A stretch of 64,000 bases of DNA from Roseiconus lacunae. GTDB taxonomy: Bacteria > Planctomycetota > Planctomycetia > Pirellulales > Pirellulaceae. This document shows, one piece after another, positions 35,193 to 44,465 of the stretch (positions within the stretch are counted from its first letter, which is position 1; the number at the start of each line of letters is the position of its first letter). The translations under genes and the position numbers were made by a program. The stretch spans positions 1 to 64,000 of the forward strand of contig NZ_VSZO01000010.1 in NCBI RefSeq assembly GCF_008312935.1, in the 5' to 3' direction. Under the pieces are notes generated by a model. It saw nothing but the letters and a program-made list of their open reading frames with translations. It did not search any database and was not told where the DNA came from.

Positions 35193-38100
35193 GTGTTGAG
35201 TGAGCGAAACATTGGATTCGGGGAGGCCCCACCTCGATTGAACAGCTCGTACGCGCCAGAGGTGCGCATCCACCGATCGGGCCCCCTCGATTCAGTCGAA
35301 ATGAACCTGCACGACCTTTCCGACGAACACTTTCATTTGGTGCGCCGCTTAGCGGATGTACCGGATGCAGATAGCCTTCTGGTTGAAGACGACCAGACGG
35401 GACGTCGTTATGTGCTACGCCGAATCGATCGTTCGATCCTTCCCAACAACCTTCGCGTCCGCTTCGACAACGAAGTACGGCTATTGAGCAAGGTTGAGTG
35501 CGAACATTACTGCAAACTGATCACGCATCGATGGGTCGACGACGAACTGCAGGTTCTGTATCCGTTTTATGAAGGCACGTCGCTCGCGGATCGTTTGCGC
35601 GACGGACCATTGCCGCCGCTGGAAGTCACGCGGATCGCGGTAGACATCCTGCAGGCATTGGTGCAGATCCACAAACAGGGTGGCATCCATCGTGACTTCC
35701 GGCCGTCTCACCTCTTGCTTCGTGACGACGGTCACGCCGTCCTTGCCGGCTATGGTCCGCTGTGGCGGATCAATTTGGCTTACCCGGACAGTTCCTTTGG
35801 CGTCGAGATGCTACGTTTTGCGTCTCCAGAACTTGCTGGCATTATCCGGCACGATATCGGTCCTTCGTCAGACCTTTACTCCGTCGGCTTGGTGATGTTC
35901 GCGGCGTTGACCGGGCGACCGGTCTGTGACGCCGAAACGATCAGTGAGATCCTGCTTCAGCATTCCACCAAAGACCTCGACACGGGACAACTTCCCAGTA
36001 GCACCCCGTCGCCACTCGCCGAAATGGTCGAGCGTCTGGCGCAGAAAGAGCCTCGGGAGCGGTATCAGTCTGCGGCAGCGGCGCTCGACGACGCGCTGGC
36101 GATTCTGCAGATGATCGAAAACGACGAGCCTGATGCCTCCGTCGTCATCGGTCGTAGCGACGCCCGCGCCGGTCTTGTCGACCCGGCCTTCGTCGGTCGT
36201 GAAGCGCAAATGCGTGCGTTGGGCGATAACCTCGGCTTGATCTTTGAAGGTGCTTGGCGTCAAATTTTGATCGCATCTCCGTCAGGGATGGGCAAGAGCC
36301 GACTGACCCAAGAAATGTCGCGTTTGGCAACACGTCTGGGCTGTATCGTCTTGTACGGTGACTCGACCGATCAAGCGACCGGTGAACCGAACGCACCATG
36401 GATGCAGGTCATCGATCGACTCGCCACAGTTTGCCAAACCGATGACGTGTTGCGCCAACGCCTTGCCGAACTGATGTCGGACTATCGCGAAGAAGTGGTC
36501 ACCGCGATGCCAAAGTTGGCTCACGTGTTTCAGTGGACCGGACGAAGACTCTCAGGTCCGGAAGCGTTAGGTCAAAGCCGGATTCTGACCGCATTCGCCG
36601 CCCTACTCACCGGACTCGGAAGCGCCGAAAAACCGGTGGTTGTTGCCCTCGACAATTGCCAGTGGATGGACGACCAGTCGATCCGTGTGCTACAGCGGGT
36701 GACCCGAAGTGATGCCTCACATCAACTGCTCTTGCTGTTGTCGCGTCCCGACGAAGGTCAAGCCAATCGCATCCGCGAAATCGCCAGACCCGATCAATCG
36801 CTGTCGCTCGGACCACTTGATCGAACCAGCATCGGACGACTGTGTGAATCGATGGCCGGGGCTTTGCCGGTCGACGCCATTGGCGTCATCGCGGACTATG
36901 CCGAAGGCAGCCCCTTCATGGCTTCGGCCGTGCTTCGTGGGATGGTCGAATCATCGGTTTTAGTTTCCGAACAAGAACGTTGGGTGCTCAATCGTGATCA
37001 CTTGGCCGACTTCCAAACGGCCGAAAGCGCCGGCGAAGTCCTTTCCGGACGCATCAAGAACCTACCTGAATTGGCGGCTCGTTTTCTTGAGTCCGCGGCC
37101 GTAATCGGAAGCACGTTCACGCTCGATGCGGTCGCGACGCTGTCGAAGATCGATCTTGAAGAAAGCTTTTCATTGATCGCCGACATTCGCCGTCAGCGAC
37201 TAATCTGGAGCAAACCGGACGGTGAGTATGCGTTCGCGCATGACAAAATTCGGGAAACCGTCCTGAAAGACTTGAAGCCCAACGTCAAACGACGGATGCA
37301 CGGCCAAATCGGAGCCTACCTCGCCCGAACGCAAGGCAACGCACACTACGATTTGGCATACCATTTTGACGAAGCGAGCATGCATCGCGAGGCGTTGCCA
37401 CACGCGCTTGCCGCCGCAGATGCCGCCCGAGCCGAGTTTTCTCTCAGCAGCGCGCGACGACAACTCGAGATCGCGTCACGAGCCAAGCAATACGCTGACC
37501 CGCAAACTCGCCATCGCATCGAATCGATGATGAGCGAAGTGGTGATGCTCCAAGGCGAATACGATCAGGCCCAAGAGTGGTTGGCCAAATGTGCCGTCAG
37601 CGCGATTAGCGATCATGACGAGGCGGTCGTCTCAACTCGCTTAGGGGAACTTGCGTTTAAACGCGGAAACAAAGTCCAGGCGGTCGAGTACTACGAGGCT
37701 GCTCTCCGACGCCTCGGTGAACCGATTTGCAACAATCGCGTTCAACTCGGCATGCGATTGCTGCGAGAAATCACCGTCCAATCACTGCATACCTATTTCC
37801 CACGATTGACTCACGGTGGTGATCGACAACCGGACGAATCCGAATTACTGCGGCAGAAACTGTATAGCCATATCGCGCATGGCTACTGGTACACGCGAGA
37901 CAAGTACTACACCCTCTGGTCACATTTGCGCGGGATGAATCGCGGTGAAGGCTTTCGTCCGACGACGACGCTCGCGCAAGCGTACAGCGAACATGCCCCC
38001 GCAATGAGCTTGCTCGGTTGGTATGACCGAGGCAAACGCTATGCGACGCGATCGATTGAGATTCGAAAAAAGCTGCAAGACATTTGGGGACAAGGCCAGT

Positions 38101-41100
38101 CCCGGCACTTTTTAAGTATCCTGCTGTATTCGTCCAGCCAGTTCGAAGACTGCGTTCACGAGTCCAGTCAAGCAGTTTCGATTTTGGAACGAACCGGCGA
38201 CTTCTGGGAAGTACACACGGCACGGTATCAGTACGCCGCCTCGCTCTATCGTCAAGGTCACCTCACCGAGGCCCTTGAACACGCGAAAACCAACTATCGT
38301 TCCGCCGTCCGAAGAAGTGACTTTCAGGGAACCGGCAATATCGTCGATGTTTGGGCTCGGGCTTCGCTCGGTAACATTCCCCAAGACGTCCTGCAAATCG
38401 AAGTCGGCCGTGATGTCGATGACGCCCAGCGTGAGTGCCACGTCAAACTCGCCCACGCGGTGTTTCATTACTATCGGGACAACTATACCGAAGCTGCCAA
38501 ATCACTTGGCGAAGCGGTCAAGACCGCCGAAGCCGCGTCCGTGTTCAATGCCTACACCAGTCCCTGCTTTGCTTGGCACGTCTCGGCTCTGCGAAGAAAA
38601 ATTGAAACCCAGCCGGCAAAGATCGCCACGATACGTCGACGCGAACTGCGTGAACTGCGTTCCGCGGCCCGGAAAGCACTCCGCATTTCAAGGAAATTTA
38701 CGAACGAATTGCCCCACGCTCTTCGTGAAATGGGCGCGGTCTGTGCACTGACAGGCCGCGTCCGGAGTGCGCAAAGCTATCTCTGTCAATCGCTAATCGT
38801 CGCTCGCAACCAAGGCGCGCGATTGGAAGAAATCCAGACCACACTGATGTATGCCGAATTGGCGGCCGAAACCAATTGGCAGGTTGACGAACAAGAACTG
38901 CATGCGGCTCGCGAAGCGATGCTGCAATATGAAACCGAAGTCGGCGCGACCGATCAGGAGTCGTCCGTCTCGTTGGTCGATCGCTTCGACGCGTTGCTCG
39001 AAGCCGGCCGCAAGATTGCGGTCTGCACCGATCAATCCGAAATTGATCATGAAATCATCGAAGCAACGTCACGTCTGCTACGTGGCGATCGTGTCTTGCT
39101 AATCCGAAAAGATCGCGACGGCAATTGGATCGGCGACTCACTCCAAGCCCAATTTGACCTCGATATCGTTCGTCAATCGGACGAACAACGGTCCGCCATT
39201 GTCTGCGACTTCGAAAACATCATTGAAACCACCTCCGGTGACTCGGCTGGCATCAAGAAACAAAACTACGGAACATTCTTGTGCTGCCCGATCTTAGTCC
39301 GCGGCCAGGTAACGGCGCATATTTACGTCGCCAATTCATTCATGATGGGAATGTTCGGCGACGACGAACTGCGAATTGCCAACTACTTGTCGTCGGCCGC
39401 CGGCGCGGCATTCGAAAAGGCTGACGGATTTCGCCAACTACAAGACTTAAACCAAACACTGGAACGAAAGGTCGCCGAACGAACGGCGACACTCCAACAA
39501 CGAAACGTCGAAATCGAACGAACGGCGGATCGTTTGCGGGCAACCCAAGTCCACTTACAAGAAGCCAAGGACGCCGCAGAGCACGCCAATCAAGTCAAAA
39601 GTGATTTCTTAGCTCGAATGAGCCACGAAATCCGCACACCCATCACCGCTGTTTTGGGTTACACCGAATTGATGTTGCGTGGTGTGGTCTGTGAACCGGA
39701 CGAACAGCGACTTCAACTCGAAACCATCCATAGCAACGGTAGCCATCTACTGCACTTGCTGAACGATATCCTGGATCTTTCGAAGATCGAAGCCGAGCGA
39801 ATCGAAGTCGAGCAGATTGAGTGCACACCGGTGAAGATCGTCGGTGATGTCATCAAATCACTCTCCGGTAAAGTACAACAAAAGGGAATCGGAATCTCTC
39901 TGTTGGCCGAGTCCGATATTCCGGAATACGTGATGAGCGATCCGACACGATTGCGACAAATCCTCACGAATGTCCTCGGCAATGCCATCAAGTTCACCAA
40001 CGAAGGCGGCATCGACGTGGTGATCAAATTCGAAGATTCCCCCCAACCATCGTTGTCGATCGCAATCGAAGACTCCGGTATCGGCATGAACGAAGAACAG
40101 ATGTCGAAGGTATTCAACCCCTTCGCTCAGGCTGATACGTCCACGACCCGGAAATACGGCGGTACGGGTCTTGGGCTTTCGATCAGCAAACACCTCGCAG
40201 AAGCATTAGGCGGTGGACTGACGGTCGCCAGCACCCCCGGCGTCGGCAGTACGTTTACGCTAAAAATCGCGACGCCGCTCGTTCAGGGTACGCGGATGAT
40301 CGGACGAATGGAAGCGATCAAGCTTGCCCTCGGACATGCCGAATCTCGCTGGGAAACGATCACCGTCACGGGCGCTCGGGTGCTGGTCGTTGACGATGCC
40401 GCGACCAACCGCGACCTGATCGATCGCCTACTCAGCAACGCCGGCGCCAAGGTAATGAAACTTGAAAACGGAAAGGAAGCCGTCGACTACTTCGTCAACG
40501 ACCGTCACGACATCATCGAACGCGAAGTGGATGTCATCTTGATGGACATGCAAATGCCGTTGATGGATGGCTACACCGCGACAGCGAAGCTACGTGAAGC
40601 AGGACTCACCATTCCGATCGTCGCAATGACTGCGAACACGATGGTAGGTGACGACAATAAGTGTCGCGAAGCGGGATGCTGTGACTACCTTTCTAAGCCG
40701 CTCGACCTAGACCTCGTCCTAGAGAAAGTACGACACTGGGCAAACGAAACGATCAGCGTTCTGCCGCCAAAACACTCATCACAATCTCAAGCAACCTCGT
40801 CGCAGATACTGACCGAACCGGTCGCCGAATCTGCCGAAGAACCATTCGTCGATTCGTCGCTAGAAGACGGCAAACCGCACCTTCCGGATGATTGGATGCG
40901 TCAATTCGCGATTGACTTGGTCACCAAAGTCCATGGGCAACTTCCGGCGATTTGGAACTCGTTCCGTGGTGATGATTTAGATGCCGTAGCTACCAAGATT
41001 CACTGGATCAAAGGTTCAGGCGGCACGGTCGGCTTGCCAAAGCTGACGGAACTGGCGAAGTGCTGTGAAGAAGCAGCACACGAATCGGATCTCGAAACTG

Positions 41101-41165
41101 TCAGCCAAAAACTTGATCAAATCGAACGCTACATCAATCTGTTGGTCGACGAATCCAACGACTGA
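35193..41165 (+). CDS. Pseudokinase-AAA-TPR-GAF hybrid histidine kinase with receiver and HPt
   Basis: The 1990-residue protein combines many signalling parts. A Ser/Thr kinase-like domain (about 48-300) has HRDFRPSH (166-173), but the VAIK lysine is Arg77 and DFG reads GYG (186-188), so it is probably a pseudokinase. An AAA/NACHT-like ATPase follows (about 325-620; GMGKS at 365-369, VVVALDNCQWMDD as Walker B), then a TPR-like helical region (about 690-1230), a GAF domain (about 1265-1400) and a coiled coil. A HisKA domain has H1478, followed by HATPase, a receiver (D1734/D1735, D1785, K1835) and an HPt with H1937. The order resembles known large hybrid kinases with an N-terminal kinase-like domain. 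Start: GTG at 35193, or ATG at 35301. It is cytoplasmic, with no membrane segment. Confidence 0.9.
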   Translation: MLSERNIGFGEAPPRLNSSYAPEVRIHRSGPLDSVEMNLHDLSDEHFHLVRRLADVPDADSLLVEDDQTGRRYVLRRIDRSILPNNLRVRFDNEVRLLSKVECEHYCKLITHRWVDDELQVLYPFYEGTSLADRLRDGPLPPLEVTRIAVDILQALVQIHKQGGIHRDFRPSHLLLRDDGHAVLAGYGPLWRINLAYPDSSFGVEMLRFASPELAGIIRHDIGPSSDLYSVGLVMFAALTGRPVCDAETISEILLQHSTKDLDTGQLPSSTPSPLAEMVERLAQKEPRERYQSAAAALDDALAILQMIENDEPDASVVIGRSDARAGLVDPAFVGREAQMRALGDNLGLIFEGAWRQILIASPSGMGKSRLTQEMSRLATRLGCIVLYGDSTDQATGEPNAPWMQVIDRLATVCQTDDVLRQRLAELMSDYREEVVTAMPKLAHVFQWTGRRLSGPEALGQSRILTAFAALLTGLGSAEKPVVVALDNCQWMDDQSIRVLQRVTRSDASHQLLLLLSRPDEGQANRIREIARPDQSLSLGPLDRTSIGRLCESMAGALPVDAIGVIADYAEGSPFMASAVLRGMVESSVLVSEQERWVLNRDHLADFQTAESAGEVLSGRIKNLPELAARFLESAAVIGSTFTLDAVATLSKIDLEESFSLIADIRRQRLIWSKPDGEYAFAHDKIRETVLKDLKPNVKRRMHGQIGAYLARTQGNAHYDLAYHFDEASMHREALPHALAAADAARAEFSLSSARRQLEIASRAKQYADPQTRHRIESMMSEVVMLQGEYDQAQEWLAKCAVSAISDHDEAVVSTRLGELAFKRGNKVQAVEYYEAALRRLGEPICNNRVQLGMRLLREITVQSLHTYFPRLTHGGDRQPDESELLRQKLYSHIAHGYWYTRDKYYTLWSHLRGMNRGEGFRPTTTLAQAYSEHAPAMSLLGWYDRGKRYATRSIEIRKKLQDIWGQGQSRHFLSILLYSSSQFEDCVHESSQAVSILERTGDFWEVHTARYQYAASLYRQGHLTEALEHAKTNYRSAVRRSDFQGTGNIVDVWARASLGNIPQDVLQIEVGRDVDDAQRECHVKLAHAVFHYYRDNYTEAAKSLGEAVKTAEAASVFNAYTSPCFAWHVSALRRKIETQPAKIATIRRRELRELRSAARKALRISRKFTNELPHALREMGAVCALTGRVRSAQSYLCQSLIVARNQGARLEEIQTTLMYAELAAETNWQVDEQELHAAREAMLQYETEVGATDQESSVSLVDRFDALLEAGRKIAVCTDQSEIDHEIIEATSRLLRGDRVLLIRKDRDGNWIGDSLQAQFDLDIVRQSDEQRSAIVCDFENIIETTSGDSAGIKKQNYGTFLCCPILVRGQVTAHIYVANSFMMGMFGDDELRIANYLSSAAGAAFEKADGFRQLQDLNQTLERKVAERTATLQQRNVEIERTADRLRATQVHLQEAKDAAEHANQVKSDFLARMSHEIRTPITAVLGYTELMLRGVVCEPDEQRLQLETIHSNGSHLLHLLNDILDLSKIEAERIEVEQIECTPVKIVGDVIKSLSGKVQQKGIGISLLAESDIPEYVMSDPTRLRQILTNVLGNAIKFTNEGGIDVVIKFEDSPQPSLSIAIEDSGIGMNEEQMSKVFNPFAQADTSTTRKYGGTGLGLSISKHLAEALGGGLTVASTPGVGSTFTLKIATPLVQGTRMIGRMEAIKLALGHAESRWETITVTGARVLVVDDAATNRDLIDRLLSNAGAKVMKLENGKEAVDYFVNDRHDIIEREVDVILMDMQMPLMDGYTATAKLREAGLTIPIVAMTANTMVGDDNKCREAGCCDYLSKPLDLDLVLEKVRHWANETISVLPPKHSSQSQATSSQILTEPVAESAEEPFVDSSLEDGKPHLPDDWMRQFAIDLVTKVHGQLPAIWNSFRGDDLDAVATKIHWIKGSGGTVGLPKLTELAKCCEEAAHESDLETVSQKLDQIERYINLLVDESND

Positions 41166-41610
41166 AATTTCTGGTCGTCCCTTAAACCATTGTAGTTTTG
41201 TCACTTAGAGCGTAACGCGAGCTTGGCGGATGAAATCTCGACGACGCTTGCCGCACAAGCCTCTTCGTTATTTGGTGCAGGTAAAGTTCCATTTCGAACC
41301 AGTTGCCCCGCGATATGCTTTCCCTACCGAGTCCCCGGCGACGCATCGACTACTTTCCCCACACGCACCGCCAAATCAAGCAATCGCTCTGACAGATCGG
41401 CCGGTTTCATCATTCGCCTCACCATTCGATGTCTTCTTCAATCTAACTTTCGCCATGTTCAATTTGCAATTCTCTGCTCAGTGCCTTGCCAACCTCTGAG
41501 ATGAGGATTAGCCAATTGGCGTTTGGCATCGTTCCCGTCCAATAGCCGGTTAGCGTCCTCGGTCGATCGGCAAGCTCCCAAACGTTCGGACGAGACGGCG
41601 TTACCAAACG
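41166..41610. other. Convergent intergenic region (445 bp)
   Basis: Short frames occur on the plus strand (41223-41504), but none has a recognisable domain. The region contains one arm of the palindromic element (copy D, 41491-41528). The 300 bp before it hold nothing I can identify. Confidence 0.45.
41491..41528 (+). repeat. Intergenic palindromic element, copy D (one arm only)
   Basis: It starts AACCTCTGAGATGAGGATTA and continues GCCAATTGGCGTTTGGC. This is the left arm of copies B and C; the loop and right arm are missing. It lies between convergent genes, 80 bp from the RlmKL stop. Confidence 0.7.
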
Positions 41611-43905
41611 CTATCGCACGATTCGCCAACAGCGATGAATGCGGCGGTTGCGAAAATCCTCGGGTACCGTTTGGGAAGAGATTTCGTGGCATTCACTCAC
41701 ATCCAACTCCGAAGCATCGAACTTGAATCGTCTGAAGTTGTTGGAGAAGAAGACCACCCCGCCTCGCCGGACCAGTGGCAATAACTTGTTTAACAACGGG
41801 ATCGCGTCCTGCTGGACATTCCAGTCATTGTCAGTTTTTTTACTGCGAGAATACGTCGGCGGGTCAAAGACAACGACGTCGTATTTCTCTCCGGCAGGAT
41901 GCTCCTCGATAAACTTCGAGACATCCATCGCGAACACTTGATGTTTGGCATCGGACTGGCTGGCATACCGACGTTCGTCTGGTGCGTCTTGATCGTTTAA
42001 GAAACCATTTAAGCGAAGGTTCTCGCAGGTCCAACGCGTGTACGTACTCGAGAGATCGACTGTCGTCGTCCTGCGTGCACCACCGTCGGCGGCATACACC
42101 GTGAAGGAACCGGTATAGGCAAAGAGATTTAGAAACCACGCATCCTTGGCTAAGTCACGTACCATCGAACGTGTTTGACGATGGTCGAGAAACAACCCGG
42201 TATCGATGTAATCATCCAAGTTGACCCAGAACTTCAAACCGCCTTCGTTGACTTGAAAACGGTTCCGCGTTTGATCGACTTTTTCGTACTGGACGAAGTT
42301 CTTTTGTCGGTCCCGACGCTTAAAGTGTACATTGCTTGCGTTGATCTCAAGCGTTTCCGCCGCTGTCTTCGCCATCCGATCAAGCCAGTTGGCGTGCTGT
42401 GCGGGATCACGATCGTGCGGTCGTTCATATTCGGTGATATGCAAATGATCTTCGTAGCGATCGACGACTAGCGGAATCTCTGGAATGTCACGTTCGTAGA
42501 GACGAAAGCACGTGATGCCACGTCGGGTTGGCCATCGCCGCAAATGTCGGGCACGCTTACGAAGTCGCGCGGCAAATAGCTCAGCCTGCTCGTCCGCCTT
42601 GTCCCCTAACTGTCCAAACGCGGCTGATCCCTCCGCATGAACCAAGGTTGTCACTTCATCGTCATGCTGCCGCTGTTCGACCACCGGCTTTGGACCATAA
42701 AACTGATAGAACGTATTTTCGTGCTTGCCGTTGTACAGCTTCCGACGCCGATCAGCCGACTTTCCAAGCACCCGCTCGAACCCTTGATAACTACTCAGAA
42801 CGTAGTGCGACCAAGTCGGCAATCCTCGAAAGACCTCGGGAAGAAACCGATACAACGAATCCAACTCACGAGATTCATGTGAGGGACGCGACATGTCCGA
42901 CTTTTCCGAATTCGCTTTGGGGCGATGCCTACGATCCGGCAATGACGGTTTAGGCTGTATTTCTCGTTCCTTGGATTGAAACTCAAACGGCGCATGCGTG
43001 ATCAAGCACCCGAACCGTCGTTTGGTCGAAACCTCGCGGATGTCTTTCCGTTGAAAATGAATGACGCCATCAACCCCTGCTCGCTTGGCGTTCTCGCGGG
43101 CAATATGGACCACTCGACCATCGAGATCACTGGCTAAGATCGGTTCGTCCAGTGTTTGAAGTTGTCCCTTGACCGCATCACTCCGCAAGTCCTCCACAAG
43201 GTCCGATGGCGCGGCAGCCCAGGCCGTGAAGGCAAACTCCCGGTCGATGCCGGGTGCGATCTTCAGTCCGATCCGCGCCGCTTCAATGGGGATCGTCCCG
43301 GTCCCACAAAACGGATCAAGAAGCGGGCGTCCCGGTTTCCAATAACTCAATTGAACTAACGCCGCCGCTAAAGTCTCACGCAGCGGCGACCGGGCACCTT
43401 CGATTCGATAGCCACGGCGATGAAGCGACGCACCAGAAGTATCAAGCGTCAGCGTCGCGTGATCTTCAATGATCGAAACATCAATTTTGTAGACCGCCCC
43501 TGTTTCTTCAAGCTGCGAAGTTCCGTGACCACGCACCATCGAATCGACGACAGCCCGCTTCACACTTCGCTGGATCGCGGGAACACTGGTCAAGGTCGAC
43601 TTGATTGATCGCCCCCCCACCGGAAAGGCGGCATCGACGGGCAACCAGTCGGCCCAATCGATTGCACCGGTTGCGTCGAAAAGCGAATCGAAATCGGTTG
43701 CGGGGAGTTCGGCGACTTGGATCAGGATACGATCGGCACACCGAAGGTGCAAATTTGCCATCGCCACCAACGTCCAGTCGCCTTGAAACTGCACTCGGCC
43801 GGCTCCGGCAATTTCGCCTTGCACGCCCAAGGTTTCTAACTCTCGGCGAACGACAGCCTCGAGGCCAAAGACGCAGGTCGCGATAAGATTCAGTTTCGTG
43901 TCCAC
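41611..43905 (-). CDS. rlmKL: RlmKL-type bifunctional 23S rRNA methyltransferase with altered RlmL active site
   Basis: From the GTG at 43905 the protein has 764 residues; homologues begin just before LNLIATCVFGLEAVVRRELE. It has an N-terminal THUMP region, the RlmL-type methyltransferase (SAM motif LLDPFCGTGTIPIEAARIG) and the C-terminal RlmK domain (FDPPTYSRSKKTDNDW, D681). In E. coli these parts make m2G2445 and m7G2069. The RlmL catalytic motif, normally N-P-P-Y-G-E-R, reads H-A-P-F-E-F-Q here (304-310). It is followed by an extra basic stretch of about 36 residues before SRELDSLYRFLPE. The RlmK motif is intact. The RlmL half may therefore be inactive. There are no frameshifts. The gene is alone. 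Confidence 0.88.
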   Translation of the reverse strand: MDTKLNLIATCVFGLEAVVRRELETLGVQGEIAGAGRVQFQGDWTLVAMANLHLRCADRILIQVAELPATDFDSLFDATGAIDWADWLPVDAAFPVGGRSIKSTLTSVPAIQRSVKRAVVDSMVRGHGTSQLEETGAVYKIDVSIIEDHATLTLDTSGASLHRRGYRIEGARSPLRETLAAALVQLSYWKPGRPLLDPFCGTGTIPIEAARIGLKIAPGIDREFAFTAWAAAPSDLVEDLRSDAVKGQLQTLDEPILASDLDGRVVHIARENAKRAGVDGVIHFQRKDIREVSTKRRFGCLITHAPFEFQSKEREIQPKPSLPDRRHRPKANSEKSDMSRPSHESRELDSLYRFLPEVFRGLPTWSHYVLSSYQGFERVLGKSADRRRKLYNGKHENTFYQFYGPKPVVEQRQHDDEVTTLVHAEGSAAFGQLGDKADEQAELFAARLRKRARHLRRWPTRRGITCFRLYERDIPEIPLVVDRYEDHLHITEYERPHDRDPAQHANWLDRMAKTAAETLEINASNVHFKRRDRQKNFVQYEKVDQTRNRFQVNEGGLKFWVNLDDYIDTGLFLDHRQTRSMVRDLAKDAWFLNLFAYTGSFTVYAADGGARRTTTVDLSSTYTRWTCENLRLNGFLNDQDAPDERRYASQSDAKHQVFAMDVSKFIEEHPAGEKYDVVVFDPPTYSRSKKTDNDWNVQQDAIPLLNKLLPLVRRGGVVFFSNNFRRFKFDASELDVSECHEISSQTVPEDFRNRRIHRCWRIVR

Positions 43906-44196
43906 GGGGTCCAGCGTATCGTTTTTGGGGAATTTCCACCGCGCGATGGTTCGCCCTGGTGAAACAGATTTCGTTTTCGGCAAGGAGTTTCAGGCGGAGA
44001 GAAGAATTCTTTGCCGATCTTCATCAGATGATTGAAACCGGTCGAGCGAAGACGGATTTAGAGGGGTTACTTCTCATTGGATCCCGATTCAATCTTGGCG
44101 GCAACACTGTCCCGGCTACCATGATCGTTGCCGATGGGAGTACACTGTCGGACCCTTCCATCCATCCTGCCAATCAACTTCGACCGGACAAACGGC

Positions 44197-44463
44197 ATGT
44201 CAAGTCATCCATCTCGCGGGCCATGGATCATCGCAGCACTGGTGGTGCTGTTGTTGATTCTGCATCAAGACAACTGGTTTTGGGAAAGCGACACGCTCGT
44301 TTTCGGATTCATGCCGATCGGCCTGTTTTGGCATGCCTGCATCTCCATCGGTGCCAGCCTCACTTGGGCGTTGGCGACCGTGATCGCATGGCCGCTCGAT
44401 GACGACGACACGGTGGGTGTCGCGGGCGATTCGAAAGCTGCCGCCAACGATGAGGGGGCGTGA
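44197..44463 (+). CDS. DUF3311 small membrane protein
   Basis: The 88-residue protein from the ATG at 44197 has two membrane helices (about 9-25 and 34-62). It carries the DUF3311 signature: HQDNWFW, then TLVFGFMPIGLFWH, and a second helix ending in AWPLDDDD. DUF3311 genes typically lie directly before sodium:solute symporter genes and are thought to be an accessory subunit. That is the case here, with the stop touching the next gene. The upstream extension to 44128 has no homology and is excluded. Confidence 0.85.
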   Translation: MSSHPSRGPWIIAALVVLLLILHQDNWFWESDTLVFGFMPIGLFWHACISIGASLTWALATVIAWPLDDDDTVGVAGDSKAAANDEGA

Positions 44464-44465
44464 AC

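Noticed and set aside
43959-44402. 147-codon plus-strand frame before the symporter
   Set aside because: It overlaps the DUF3311 gene in another frame; the latter has the family motif.
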